From an uncultured Clostridia bacterium (GTDB lineage Bacteria; Bacillota; Clostridia; Christensenellales; Borkfalkiaceae): a DNA stretch of 64,000 nt. Of this stretch, positions 52,068 to 60,156 are shown one piece after another; position 1 is the stretch's first letter; the number at the start of each line of letters is the position of its first letter. Location of the stretch: the NCBI GenBank assembly GCA_947589285.1, contig CANPZV010000003.1, forward strand, positions 1-64,000. Reading direction: 5' to 3'. The translations under genes were made by a program, and so were the position numbers. Below the pieces are notes generated by a model. That model was given only the letters and a program-made list of their open reading frames with translations. It was not told where the DNA came from and made no database searches.

Positions 52068-53783
52068 TCAAGGGCCGACGGGGAAGGTCAGATCGGCGAG
52101 GACGGTCCATTTCTGCCCCTCCGCCCCGCCGACGCTCTCGAGGACGTAGAGAACAAAGCCCTTTTTGCCGCTCTCTTCGTCAAACGTCCGTATGTAGTAG
52201 TCGCCGGCCTGCGCGTCTTGGATATTTTTCGGCTCCTCCGACCCGTGAAAGATGAGCGTTCCGCGCTTGCCGCCGACGGAGAGGCCGTCGATCGCCTCCC
52301 ATTCCTCCCCGCCGTACCGAAAGATCTGCCCCGAGCGGGTATCGAGGTACATGTCGCCCTCTGCGCAGGGGAACGTCACCGTGTCTGCGGGCGACCCCTC
52401 GCCCGAGAACCACTTGTTCCCGCGCATGGTGAAGATCCTTTCCCAATCCGTACTCTTCCCCAGCCCGTCGGGAGACGAGCCACTGTTGACGTAGACGTCC
52501 CCCGTCTCGGTGTTGAGGTAATAGTCGCCCCGAAAGCCCGCGGCTCCCTCCTCCGAGGGAGGTCTCTTCCCGTGATACCACTGTGTGACGTACAGCCCCG
52601 TGCTTCTGCCGTTGATCTTCCACTCGTTGCCGTCAAGCTCGAACGGGACCTCGGTGAGCGGTTTCCAGCCGTCCTCGAAGTTGCGGTAGATCCTGCCGCT
52701 GCCCGTGTCGATATAGAAATCGCCGACGGCCGCGCCCAAGACGTGGAAATCTCCGCCTGAGTTCTCTATTTTCGGCTCTCCCGAACCCGAAAACCACCGC
52801 GTGCCGTCCTCCCCGTCCTTTCCGTCCCTGCCGTTTTCGCCCGTTGCGGGAATGTGCGTATTGATCTGCCCGATCCACCAGACGCCCTCCTTGATCGCGG
52901 GGACGGGCGCGTCGGCCCCCGTTGCGGGGACGTCGGTAAGGACCCCGCCGATGACCCAATTTCCCGTCTCCTTGTCGATCGTGGGCGTCTTGCCGTCCGC
53001 ACCCGTTGCGCCGCGGGCGGGGAAATCCGTCTCCTGTCCGTTGAGGATCCAAAACCCGTCCTCGGAGATCGTGGGAATGTCCCCCGCCGCCCTCACGTCC
53101 GTCCTCTTGCCGTTGACGACCCAATAGCCGTCGTCACCGATCTCGGGCGTGACGCCATCGCCGCCCGCGGCCTTGACGTCCGTACACGTCTCGCCGACGT
53201 ACCAATAGCCCTCCTTCTCGCCGTCGGCCGCGCTTCCGATGTGGGGAACGACGGTCGCCGTCCACGCGGGTTCGCCGTCGATGTACCACTTGCCCTCCCT
53301 GATCTCGAAGGAGTGCCACGCCCGCTCGTCGGACTTCTTGTCGCCGATGTACCAATATCCGTCCTCGCCGATGTGGGGCGTGAGGCCGTCCGTTGCGGCG
53401 GCGCGGACGTCCGTACATGTCCCGCCGACGTACCAATATCCGTCCTTCTCGCCGCTGTCCGCCCGTCCGATGTGCGGAATGACCGTCGTCCCGACGCCCT
53501 TGATGTTGAGGCCGAACGTCCAGCCCGCCTCCGTCCTCTCATAGACGTCGCCGCTCTCCTTGTCGATGTAAAAATCGCCGACCGAGCCGAGATCTGCCGC
53601 GGGATCCCCCGTTCCCGAATACCACCGTGCGCCGGCGGGTCCCTGTTCCGCGGCGTCCGTAACTTCGGCTCCGCCCGCCGCGATCAGCACGCCCACGATG
53701 GCGGCCAAAAAGCAGATGCAAAACACGATGAGTGCGATGAGCGGGGCCAACGCCCTGTCCTTTCTCCCGAATGCAGTCCTCAT
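52068..53783 (-). CDS. Membrane-anchored surface protein built from two short repeat types
   Basis: A 571-residue protein with a basic N-terminus, one membrane helix (about 13-38) and an extracellular body made of repeats. Type A, about eight copies at about 85-325, follows P-x-I-x-x-(D/E)-G-x-W-x-x-x-G-x-x-T-D-V-x-A (for example PEIGDDGYWVVNGKRTDV). Type B, about five copies at about 55-80 and 340-520, follows G-D-F-Y-I-D-x-x-(S/T)-G-x-V-Y (GDFYIDKESGDVYE). Type B resembles phage tail-fibre and collagen-like exosporium repeats. GGAGG precedes the ATG at 53783. Likely a stalk or fibre. Confidence 0.7.
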   Translation of the reverse strand: MRTAFGRKDRALAPLIALIVFCICFLAAIVGVLIAAGGAEVTDAAEQGPAGARWYSGTGDPAADLGSVGDFYIDKESGDVYERTEAGWTFGLNIKGVGTTVIPHIGRADSGEKDGYWYVGGTCTDVRAAATDGLTPHIGEDGYWYIGDKKSDERAWHSFEIREGKWYIDGEPAWTATVVPHIGSAADGEKEGYWYVGETCTDVKAAGGDGVTPEIGDDGYWVVNGKRTDVRAAGDIPTISEDGFWILNGQETDFPARGATGADGKTPTIDKETGNWVIGGVLTDVPATGADAPVPAIKEGVWWIGQINTHIPATGENGRDGKDGEDGTRWFSGSGEPKIENSGGDFHVLGAAVGDFYIDTGSGRIYRNFEDGWKPLTEVPFELDGNEWKINGRSTGLYVTQWYHGKRPPSEEGAAGFRGDYYLNTETGDVYVNSGSSPDGLGKSTDWERIFTMRGNKWFSGEGSPADTVTFPCAEGDMYLDTRSGQIFRYGGEEWEAIDGLSVGGKRGTLIFHGSEEPKNIQDAQAGDYYIRTFDEESGKKGFVLYVLESVGGAEGQKWTVLADLTFPVGP

Positions 53784-53920
53784 TTCCGTCTCCTCCCGAC
53801 GGTCTCTTCCTTTGCAAGGGGATCCCCCTTCTGTCTGTCTGCGGCCGTCCGATCGGAGCATACCGCAAAACAGCCCTGCCGCACAGCGGCGCGGGAGCGG
53901 TCCTCCGAATCATGAAAATT

Positions 53921-53947
53921 AAAAAATTTCTCTCCGAAAACTTCGGA
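53921..53947 (-). terminator. Weak terminator after the DeoC-like gene
   Basis: On the minus strand, TCCGAA / TTCGGA stem with a 3-base loop, then GAGAAATTTTTT. The DNA from 53784 to 53920, upstream of the repeat protein, shows no other clear signal. Confidence 0.4.
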
Positions 53948-53981
53948 AAAATTCAAAAAATTTTTAACGGTGAAAAAATGC

Positions 53982-54734
53982 TTAAAATGGCTTTCCGTCC
54001 CTTTCGAGAGAGGCAAAAAGCTCCTCCGCGATCTTTTCGGGGCAGGGCGTGACAAGGCGGAGCGCGCCAAGCCCCTGCAGGGTGCGGAGCTGTTCGGCGT
54101 TCTCCACGCAGGAGCAGTCCACGGAGATCTTGCCCGCCCCGACCTCCGTCGCAACGAGAAGAAGGGGCGTCTCCCCCCGCACGCAGACGCCGCCGATGCC
54201 GCTCTCGCAGGCCGCACGCGTCCCGAGCGCGACGTCCTCCTCGCCGAGGCTGTGGTCCTCGAGCGATAGCACGACCCCACACCCCTTGGCGGCCCGCCTG
54301 ACTTTTTTGATCTCCTTTTTGAGGTAGGACAGATTCCCCGAGACGAGGGCGGAATAGCAGGGGACGAGGCGGAACTCCTCCGCGCCCGCCTTTGCCGCCC
54401 GCTTCGCCTCATATTTTTTGACGGCGGGAAGGGTCTCGCCGTTCCCGCCGACGACGCACACGACGCGGACGCCGCTCCCCGAGAGGAGTTTCCGCGCGGC
54501 CGCGGCATGGACGGGAGAGACGAGGACCCCTCCCGCGTGCGACTTCACCGCAAACGCGCAGATCTTTTTGAGAAGTGCCTTGTCCGTCTCTCGGCGGGAC
54601 GCGTCCGCGATGAGCTTTTTCAGGGTGAGGAGGGCCTCTGCCTCCCGCCTCTCGCGCTTGAACTCCGTAAATGCCGCCGCCTCGTCGAGCGACAGGATCT
54701 TTTGCTCCTCTCCTTCCGTCATGCTCCGTTCCAT
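53982..54734 (-). CDS. DeoC-like TIM-barrel protein lacking catalytic residues
   Basis: A 250-residue protein whose core follows deoxyribose-phosphate aldolase: LKKICAFAVKSHAGGVLVSP, LLSGSGVRVVCVVGGNGETL, KKYEAKRAAKAGAEEFRLVP, LKKEIKKVRRAAKGCGVVLS. The Schiff-base lysine motif (KTSTG in DeoC) is replaced by GVCVRGE, and the substrate-activating Asp position (usually EIDMV) reads EFRLV. So the aldolase reaction is unlikely. The ATG at 54734 is favoured; another ATG 12 bases on is possible. It is divergent from a small membrane protein gene. Confidence 0.6.
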   Translation of the reverse strand: MERSMTEGEEQKILSLDEAAAFTEFKRERREAEALLTLKKLIADASRRETDKALLKKICAFAVKSHAGGVLVSPVHAAAARKLLSGSGVRVVCVVGGNGETLPAVKKYEAKRAAKAGAEEFRLVPCYSALVSGNLSYLKKEIKKVRRAAKGCGVVLSLEDHSLGEEDVALGTRAACESGIGGVCVRGETPLLLVATEVGAGKISVDCSCVENAEQLRTLQGLGALRLVTPCPEKIAEELFASLERDGKPF

Positions 54735-54815
54735 GGGCACATTTTTCCCGAAAAAGACAGGATATATCCCAACTTTTTTCAGGAAATGACAGGACACAGA
54801 ATGTAAAATCGGGGC

Positions 54816-55064
54816 ATGCAACTTCTCTCGATCCAAGCGTTCGGCATTCTCTATACCGTCATCTTATTCCTGCTCTGCCTCTTCATCGTCCATGCGGTGC
54901 GGCTCGCCGTCATCGGCTATAAATCCGTGAAAAACAAACCCGCCGAAAAGAAGCCCGCCGCGGCGCAGGAGCAGCAGGGAGAGCCTGTCTATTACATCGT
55001 CGAGCGCAAAAAAAAGCGTCCGAAGTCCGAATACTCGGACCCCAAGCGCATTCAGTTCAAATAG
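54816..55064 (+). CDS. Small membrane protein with basic cytoplasmic tail
   Basis: An 82-residue protein with one N-terminal membrane helix (about 8-34), an Ala/Glu/Gln linker and a conserved-looking tail YYIVERKKKRPKSEYSDP. I recognise no named family, but the tail looks under selection. The start is 81 bases from the divergent DeoC-like start, and the gene end is one base from the rsfS stop on the other strand. GGGG before the ATG is the only ribosome-binding candidate. Confidence 0.6.
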   Translation: MQLLSIQAFGILYTVILFLLCLFIVHAVRLAVIGYKSVKNKPAEKKPAAAQEQQGEPVYYIVERKKKRPKSEYSDPKRIQFK

Positions 55065-55065
55065 T

Positions 55066-55413
55066 TCAGCCTGTGTAGTGTTCCAGATTCCGCCCGCTGT
55101 CCCAAAGCCGTTCGAGATAGTAGAAGAGGCGGGATTCCTCATTGAACACATGGACGATGACGTCGCCGTAGTCGAGGACGCCCCATCTCCCCTCGCGCAC
55201 GCCCTCCGTGCGGACGGGTTCGACGCCGAGCTTCGAGAGCTGTTCCTCCACATTCTCGCAGAGGGCCTTCACCTGCGTGGCGGACCTCCCGCTTGCGATG
55301 ACGAAGTAGGAGCAGACCACCGTCTGATCGCTGACATTCAGGATCACGATGTCCTCCCCCTTCTTGTCGGAAATGGCCTTGCATGCCGTTCTCGCGAGTT
55401 CGTAGCTTTCCAT
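55066..55413 (-). CDS. rsfS: Ribosomal silencing factor RsfS
   Basis: A 115-residue protein that binds ribosomal protein uL14 and blocks subunit joining in poor conditions. Family features: the start SYELARTACKAISDKKGEDI, ILNVSDQTVVCSYFVIASGRSATQV and GVLDYGDVIVHVFNEESRLFYYLERLW. The ATG at 55413 is preceded by AGGGGG. It follows nadD-yqeK by 17 bases; the nadD-yqeK-rsfS order is conserved in Firmicutes. Confidence 0.95.
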   Translation of the reverse strand: MESYELARTACKAISDKKGEDIVILNVSDQTVVCSYFVIASGRSATQVKALCENVEEQLSKLGVEPVRTEGVREGRWGVLDYGDVIVHVFNEESRLFYYLERLWDSGRNLEHYTG

Positions 55414-55430
55414 ATGGTTCCCCCTGTTGT

Positions 55431-56567
55431 TTATTCGAAACGCGTGTGCGTTTTCAGCCAATCGAATGCCTGTTGCGTGAGGCGGTAGACGGGCGCGTCC
55501 TGCGCCGAGAGATAGGCGAGCTGGTGCTTCAATGAGAGATAGAGGCAGAGGTCGAGATCCCTCCAAAAGGCCTCCCTGAGGGGGGCGATCCCCTCAAAGG
55601 AACGGCCCTCCTCGAGCATGTCCGAGAGGAAGAGGAGCTTTTCGAGCTTGGTCATATCCTCCCTGCCGCTCGTGTGATAGCGGACGGCGTTCAGGATCTC
55701 CTCATCGGTGACGCCGAACACATGCTCCGCAAGATAGGCCCCCGTATATTGGTGCAGGACGGGATCGGGAACGTCCTCGGGCGGGCAAAATCCCCGCAGC
55801 ATGGGGTCGTCCCTTCCGACGTACTTCCCGCAGTCGTGCAGCATGGAGGCGGCAAGGGCCTTCTCCTCGGGGATCGCAAGGCTCCTCGCGCGGGCGCACG
55901 CCATGCGCGCTACCCGTTCACTGTGCGCCCTCCTGCTCTCGGTCAGAAGGCCGAGCGCGCCCTCGATCTGCGGATAGCGGTAGAGGCCCTTTTTTTCTAT
56001 CTCTTCGAGGACGGCGGGCGGGAGACCAAGCTCCGCCGCCTCCCTGTCCCCGAAAGCGAGGGCGACGCGCAGATCGGTGGAGGAGACCTCCTCGCCCGAA
56101 AAGGCAAGTTCGAGAAAGTCCTTCCCGAAGCGGGAGCGGAAGCGGCCGTGAAGCCCCCCCACGCGCTCCTCCCCCCTGCCGCAGGCGACAAGGGTGACGT
56201 TTTCCAAGATGTCCTCGGGTTCCCGCCAGCTGAAGAAGTTTTCGAGCATGTCCGCCCCGACGAGAAAATAAAGCTCTGCGCCCTGAAACTTCTCCCTGAA
56301 GGCGCGGCAGGTCAAATAGGTGTAGCTCGTCCCGCCCGCCCGAAGTTCGATATCGCTCACCTCGGCAAAGGTGCCGCGGCAGGCGGAAAGGAGAAGCTCC
56401 ATGCGGTCCGCCCCGCTCGCGACCGCCCCCAACGCCTTGTGCGGCGCACGGTAGGAGGGGATGAAAAAGAGCCTGTCAAGCCCCAATTCCTCACGGGCTT
56501 TTGCGGCGAGGCGCATGTGTTCCCTGTGGACGGGGTCGAACGACCCTCCGAAGAGCGCGATCTTCAT
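55431..56567 (-). CDS. nadD: Fused NadD adenylyltransferase and YqeK HD hydrolase
   Basis: A 378-residue bifunctional protein. Residues 1-190: nicotinate mononucleotide adenylyltransferase (GGSFDPVHREH, with HREH where HxGH is usual; SSTDLR near the end), making deamido-NAD. Residues about 200-378: YqeK-type HD domain (RAHSERVARMA, LHDCGK, AVRYHTSG), which in relatives hydrolyses Ap4A. The two are normally neighbours; here they share one frame. The ATG at 56567 has no Shine-Dalgarno, but a consensus promoter ends 6 bases upstream, so the message is probably leaderless. Confidence 0.9.
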   Translation of the reverse strand: MKIALFGGSFDPVHREHMRLAAKAREELGLDRLFFIPSYRAPHKALGAVASGADRMELLLSACRGTFAEVSDIELRAGGTSYTYLTCRAFREKFQGAELYFLVGADMLENFFSWREPEDILENVTLVACGRGEERVGGLHGRFRSRFGKDFLELAFSGEEVSSTDLRVALAFGDREAAELGLPPAVLEEIEKKGLYRYPQIEGALGLLTESRRAHSERVARMACARARSLAIPEEKALAASMLHDCGKYVGRDDPMLRGFCPPEDVPDPVLHQYTGAYLAEHVFGVTDEEILNAVRYHTSGREDMTKLEKLLFLSDMLEEGRSFEGIAPLREAFWRDLDLCLYLSLKHQLAYLSAQDAPVYRLTQQAFDWLKTHTRFE

Positions 56568-56573
56568 AGTTTG

Positions 56574-56602
56574 ATTATACAACACTTTGGCGGTGTTTGC
56601 AA
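56574..56602 (-). promoter_or_regulatory. Consensus promoter giving a leaderless nadD-yqeK transcript
   Basis: On the minus strand TTGCAA (56602-56597), 17-base spacer, TATAAT (56579-56574). Six bases follow before the ATG, so the seventh base, a normal start position, is the A of the start codon. Confidence 0.7.
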
Positions 56603-56639
56603 GTTTAATTTGAGAAATTCAGGGCAAAAATTACCGCAT

Positions 56640-57404
56640 ATGAAGCGTTTTTCCCTTGCGGACGTCCTCGACGTCCTCTTTTATTCCCTCTCCGCCTGTT
56701 TTATCGCCTTCGGCGTCCTCCGATATTTCCGCCTCAAAGTCTGGCTCTGCCTCCTCTTTGCCCTGCTCTTTGCCGCCGTCACCTGCGCGGGGACTGCCCT
56801 TCTGCTCTCGGGGAACCGCCGCAAAAAGATCAACGGCAAGCGGGAAAAGGAGGAGCGGGACGCCCTCCTTCTGCATCTCGCCCTCGAGCGGGAGGAGCGG
56901 GTGCGGGCGGAACTTCTGACCGCGCTCGTCGCCGCGGGGAGGGCCGCCAACCTTCGGGATGACGTCCTCGAGGAAGAGGGCGTCCTCCTCGTCCCCCTCT
57001 TTACAATGGAACCCCTCTCCGCGGACGCCGTCGCAGTTCTCCTGAAAAAATACGGCGAAACGCCCTTCACCGTCGCATGCAGCGAAGTCTCGCCCGAGGC
57101 CGAAAGGCTCCTTTTTCGCTTCGGAAAGGGGGTCATGAAAGGGGACGCCGTCTATTCGCTGTTCGCTTCGACTTCCACGTTCCCCGACCCGCTCATCTGC
57201 GGACAGCTCCCAAAACGCTCCGTAAAGGCCAATCTCAGGCGTTCCTTTTCAAAGAAAAACGCCCGCCCATTCTTCGTGAGCGGGCTGTTACTGCTCGTCA
57301 TGAGCCTCTTCACCCTTTTTCCCCTCTATTACCTCATCACGGGGTGCGTGCTTCTCGTCACCGCCGTCCTCGTCCGCGCGGTCGGATTCAGCGAGACGCC
57401 GTGA
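56640..57404 (+). CDS. Hypothetical membrane protein with two helix pairs
   Basis: A 254-residue protein. Two helices near the N-terminus (about 10-58), a central soluble domain of about 130 residues (LLLHLALEREERVRAELL, FTMEPLSADAVAVLLKKYGETP, SEVSPEAERLLFRFGKGV) and two helices near the C-terminus (about 205-250). The central part might be a degenerate nuclease-like alpha/beta domain, but I cannot name it. It is divergent from nadD-yqeK and its last 17 bases overlap the convergent nnr gene. No good ribosome binding site precedes the ATG. Confidence 0.65.
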   Translation: MKRFSLADVLDVLFYSLSACFIAFGVLRYFRLKVWLCLLFALLFAAVTCAGTALLLSGNRRKKINGKREKEERDALLLHLALEREERVRAELLTALVAAGRAANLRDDVLEEEGVLLVPLFTMEPLSADAVAVLLKKYGETPFTVACSEVSPEAERLLFRFGKGVMKGDAVYSLFASTSTFPDPLICGQLPKRSVKANLRRSFSKKNARPFFVSGLLLLVMSLFTLFPLYYLITGCVLLVTAVLVRAVGFSETP

Positions 57405-58851
57405 CGGACGCGATCGCCCGCGAAAGACAGGCGATGACGTCCTCCGCGTCGGGGGAATATTCGTCAAACGCCGCGGCGATCTCCCCCGCGCGGCCGTGGA
57501 CGTAAGAGGCGCAGACGGCGGCCTCGAACGGGGGAACGCCACGCGCGGCCGTCCCCGCGAGGAAGCCCGCAAGGACGTCCCCGCTCCCCCCTTTGGCGAG
57601 CGCGGGACAGCCCGTGGGGTTGATCGCGGCCCTGTCCCCTTCGGCGATGACGGTGCGGTTGTTCTTGAACACGACGGTGACGCCGTACTCCTTGGAAAAG
57701 GCCTTTGCCGCCCCGACGGGGTCGGAGAGGAGCTGTCCGACGCTCTTGCCCGTGAGGCGGGAAAACTCCTTGGGGTGTGGGGTGATGACGACGGGACATC
57801 TCCTGTCTTTGAGCAGGTCCACCGCGTGATAGGCGGCGAGCGTGTTCAAGGCGTCCGCGTCGAGGACGAGCGTGCCGCCCTCGTAGCTCAAAAGGAGTTT
57901 TTCGACCGTCTCCCGCTGAACAGGTCCCACGCCCGCGCCCATGCCGAACGCGACCGCGCTCGCGTGAAGGATCTCGCCGCCGTAAAAGTGAAAGAGCATC
58001 GCGGGATATTTTGCGGTGAGGACGGTGCGGTGCATCTCGTCCTCCTCCCTGCTCTCCGCGGGCGGGATCCACAGCTCCGTGTAGCCCGCTCCCGATTTTA
58101 ATGCCGCGCCGACGGCCAAAAGGGGCGCGCCGAGAGGCCCCTGCCCCGCGAGAATGGCGACAGAGCCATAGTCCCCCTTGTTGGAGTTGGACTTTTTCTT
58201 CGGGAAGCATGCCGCTATGTCGGCGTCCTCCCAGACTTCGGCTCCCCCCTCTGCGGGAATGCCGATGTCCGCGACGGAGATCTTCCCCGCTACATCCGCC
58301 CCGTCCGAGAGGATGAGGGCGGTTTTCAGCTGTCCCATGCAGACCGTCTCATCCGCCCTGACGCAGGGAGAAAGCGCGACGCCGCCCTCGGCAAGGCCCG
58401 TGGGGACGTCGCAGGCGATCACATATCTGCCGCTGTTGATGAACTGCACGAGGTCGGCATTTTCCCCCTCGGGAGGGCGGGAAAGGCCCGTCCCGAAGAG
58501 ACAGTCCACCGTCACGGAGTAGACGCGGCGGGGGACGCGTTTCAAAATTTCGCCCCCATATGCCATTTTCGCCGTGCGGCAGGCGTCCGAAACCCTCTCC
58601 GCGAGGCAGAGAACGGCGACCTCATACCCCTCCTTCCTAAGGCACTCCGCGGCGGCAAAGCCGTCCCCGCCGTTGTTCCCTCCGCCGCAGACGAACACGG
58701 CGTCGCGCTGTCCGAGCCTTATAAGGGCCTCCCTCACCGCCGAGGCGAGCGAACGCCCCGCACGCTCCATCAGAGCGGAGACGGGCGTGCCTCCCGAAAT
58801 CTCTCTTTCGTCAAATTTGCGCATCTGCGCATAGGAATAGGCGAATTTCAT
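57388..58851 (-). CDS. nnr: Bifunctional NAD(P)H-hydrate repair enzyme
   Basis: A 487-residue protein repairing hydrated NAD(P)H. The N-terminal epimerase domain (about 1-205, YjeF_N) has VFVCGGGNNGGDGFAAAECL and DCLFGTGL; the C-terminal ADP-dependent dehydratase domain (about 215-487, ribokinase-like) has NKGDYGSVAILAGQ, DADALNTLA, TPHPKEFSRL and AKGGSGDVLAG with catalytic Asp. GGGGAG precedes the ATG. It overlaps birA by 4 bases. Confidence 0.94.
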   Translation of the reverse strand: MKFAYSYAQMRKFDEREISGGTPVSALMERAGRSLASAVREALIRLGQRDAVFVCGGGNNGGDGFAAAECLRKEGYEVAVLCLAERVSDACRTAKMAYGGEILKRVPRRVYSVTVDCLFGTGLSRPPEGENADLVQFINSGRYVIACDVPTGLAEGGVALSPCVRADETVCMGQLKTALILSDGADVAGKISVADIGIPAEGGAEVWEDADIAACFPKKKSNSNKGDYGSVAILAGQGPLGAPLLAVGAALKSGAGYTELWIPPAESREEDEMHRTVLTAKYPAMLFHFYGGEILHASAVAFGMGAGVGPVQRETVEKLLLSYEGGTLVLDADALNTLAAYHAVDLLKDRRCPVVITPHPKEFSRLTGKSVGQLLSDPVGAAKAFSKEYGVTVVFKNNRTVIAEGDRAAINPTGCPALAKGGSGDVLAGFLAGTAARGVPPFEAAVCASYVHGRAGEIAAAFDEYSPDAEDVIACLSRAIASVTASR

Positions 58852-59534
58852 TGCTCCCCCCTGTCCAAAAAGATCTCCGCGGCCGAGAGCGTGCATATCT
58901 CCCCCTCCCGCTCCACGACAAGTCTCCCGTCGTCGAGAATGGCGCGGGCGACGGCAGTAAACCTCCTTCCTCCCTCCTCTACGCCGATCGTCCGTCCCAA
59001 AAAACGGGCGCGGGCGCGGTACTCCCCGAAGTCGGAGGGGGCGAGAAAGTTCTCGATGAGTTTTTGCCGCACGGCCTCGGCGGGGGGCGGGGCGACAAGC
59101 TCCCGCATGCTCACCGCGATGCCGCCGAGGGAGGAAACGTCGTTTTGGACGTTTAACCCGACGCCGACGATGCTGTGATCGACGCGGTCCCCTTTGAGGC
59201 CGTTTTCGATGAGAATGCCCGCGATCTTCCTGCCCGCCGCTCTCACGTCGTTGGGCCACTTGATCTCGGGCAGTATGCCGTATTCTTCCAAAGTTTTGCA
59301 GACGGAGACGGCGGCATGCGCCATGATGCGGAAGGATTTTGCCGCCACCATGTCCGCGGGAAAGGTGAGGAAAGAGAGAAATACCCCACCCATGTCCGAG
59401 AGGAAGCTCCTCCCCTTTGTGCCCCGCCCGCCCGTCTGCATGTCGGCGGAGACTGCGACGTTTTCCCTGTTCGGGATATACCGTTTGATGTACTCGTTGG
59501 TGGAATCCACCGAATGCAGATGCTCAATCCTCAT
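58848..59534 (-). CDS. birA: Biotin-protein ligase (class I, no DNA-binding domain)
   Basis: A 228-residue enzyme that attaches biotin to carboxylase carrier domains. The biotinyl-AMP loop reads TGGRGTKGRSF, and EIKWPNDVRAAGRKIAGILIE holds the catalytic lysine region. It begins directly at STNEYIKR, so the helix-turn-helix repressor domain of group II enzymes is absent. It overlaps recX by 11 bases and nnr by 4, forming recX-birA-nnr. Confidence 0.93.
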   Translation of the reverse strand: MRIEHLHSVDSTNEYIKRYIPNRENVAVSADMQTGGRGTKGRSFLSDMGGVFLSFLTFPADMVAAKSFRIMAHAAVSVCKTLEEYGILPEIKWPNDVRAAGRKIAGILIENGLKGDRVDHSIVGVGLNVQNDVSSLGGIAVSMRELVAPPPAEAVRQKLIENFLAPSDFGEYRARARFLGRTIGVEEGGRRFTAVARAILDDGRLVVEREGEICTLSAAEIFLDRGEQ

Positions 59535-60144
59535 CGTCGTCCCTCAAATCCTCCAAAGCCCGCTTTGCCGTCTCATAGTCAAAGCCCTTGGAGAGCAGGT
59601 TGGCATACGCCCGCTGAAGGACCTTTCTGTCCGTCACGTCCTTGCCGCGGAGGAACTTTTTGAGGACGCTCTTCGCCGCCTCGTCCTCCCCCGTAAGGCC
59701 CGCAAGAGCCTCTGCAATGGCTTCGTCGGAGACGCCCTTGCGCCTGAGTTCGGCCTCGATGAGGCGCGGCCCCTTCTTCTTCGCCATGCTCTCCATATAG
59801 GCGCGGGCGTACGCGGCGTCGTCGAGGAATCCGTACTCGCGCATGCGCGAAATCACGTCGTCCTGCACGTCCTCCAAGTACCCCTTCTTTTTGAGAAAGT
59901 CGCGGATCTCGCGCTCGGTTTTCATCGTCGCCGTGATGTGGAAGAGGGCCTTGTCGAGGGCGGTCTCCTTCTCGCTCTCGAGCTGGATCTTCGCAAGCTC
60001 CCCCTCGGCGATCTCCATGCCCGCTTTCAGGCGATGTTGCATGACCGTGACGAGGCTCATTCCGCAGAAAAATCTGCCGTCCACCTCGATGTTACAGCGG
60101 GTCTTGTCCTTTTTTTGCGGCGTGATGGCGGTGATCTCAGACAT
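59524..60144 (-). CDS. recX: RecA regulator RecX
   Basis: A 206-residue helical protein of three-helix repeats that modulates RecA filaments. Family segments: ALDKALFHITATMKTEREIRDFLKKKGY, MREYGFLDDAAYARAYME, KKGPRLIEAELRRKGVSDEAI and FDYETAKRALEDL. An N-terminal extension of about 60 residues is normal for Firmicute RecX. It follows the metallo-beta-lactamase gene by 12 bases. recA is not in the window. Confidence 0.93.
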   Translation of the reverse strand: MSEITAITPQKKDKTRCNIEVDGRFFCGMSLVTVMQHRLKAGMEIAEGELAKIQLESEKETALDKALFHITATMKTEREIRDFLKKKGYLEDVQDDVISRMREYGFLDDAAYARAYMESMAKKKGPRLIEAELRRKGVSDEAIAEALAGLTGEDEAAKSVLKKFLRGKDVTDRKVLQRAYANLLSKGFDYETAKRALEDLRDDDED

Positions 60145-60156
60145 AGCCTTTCTTCC

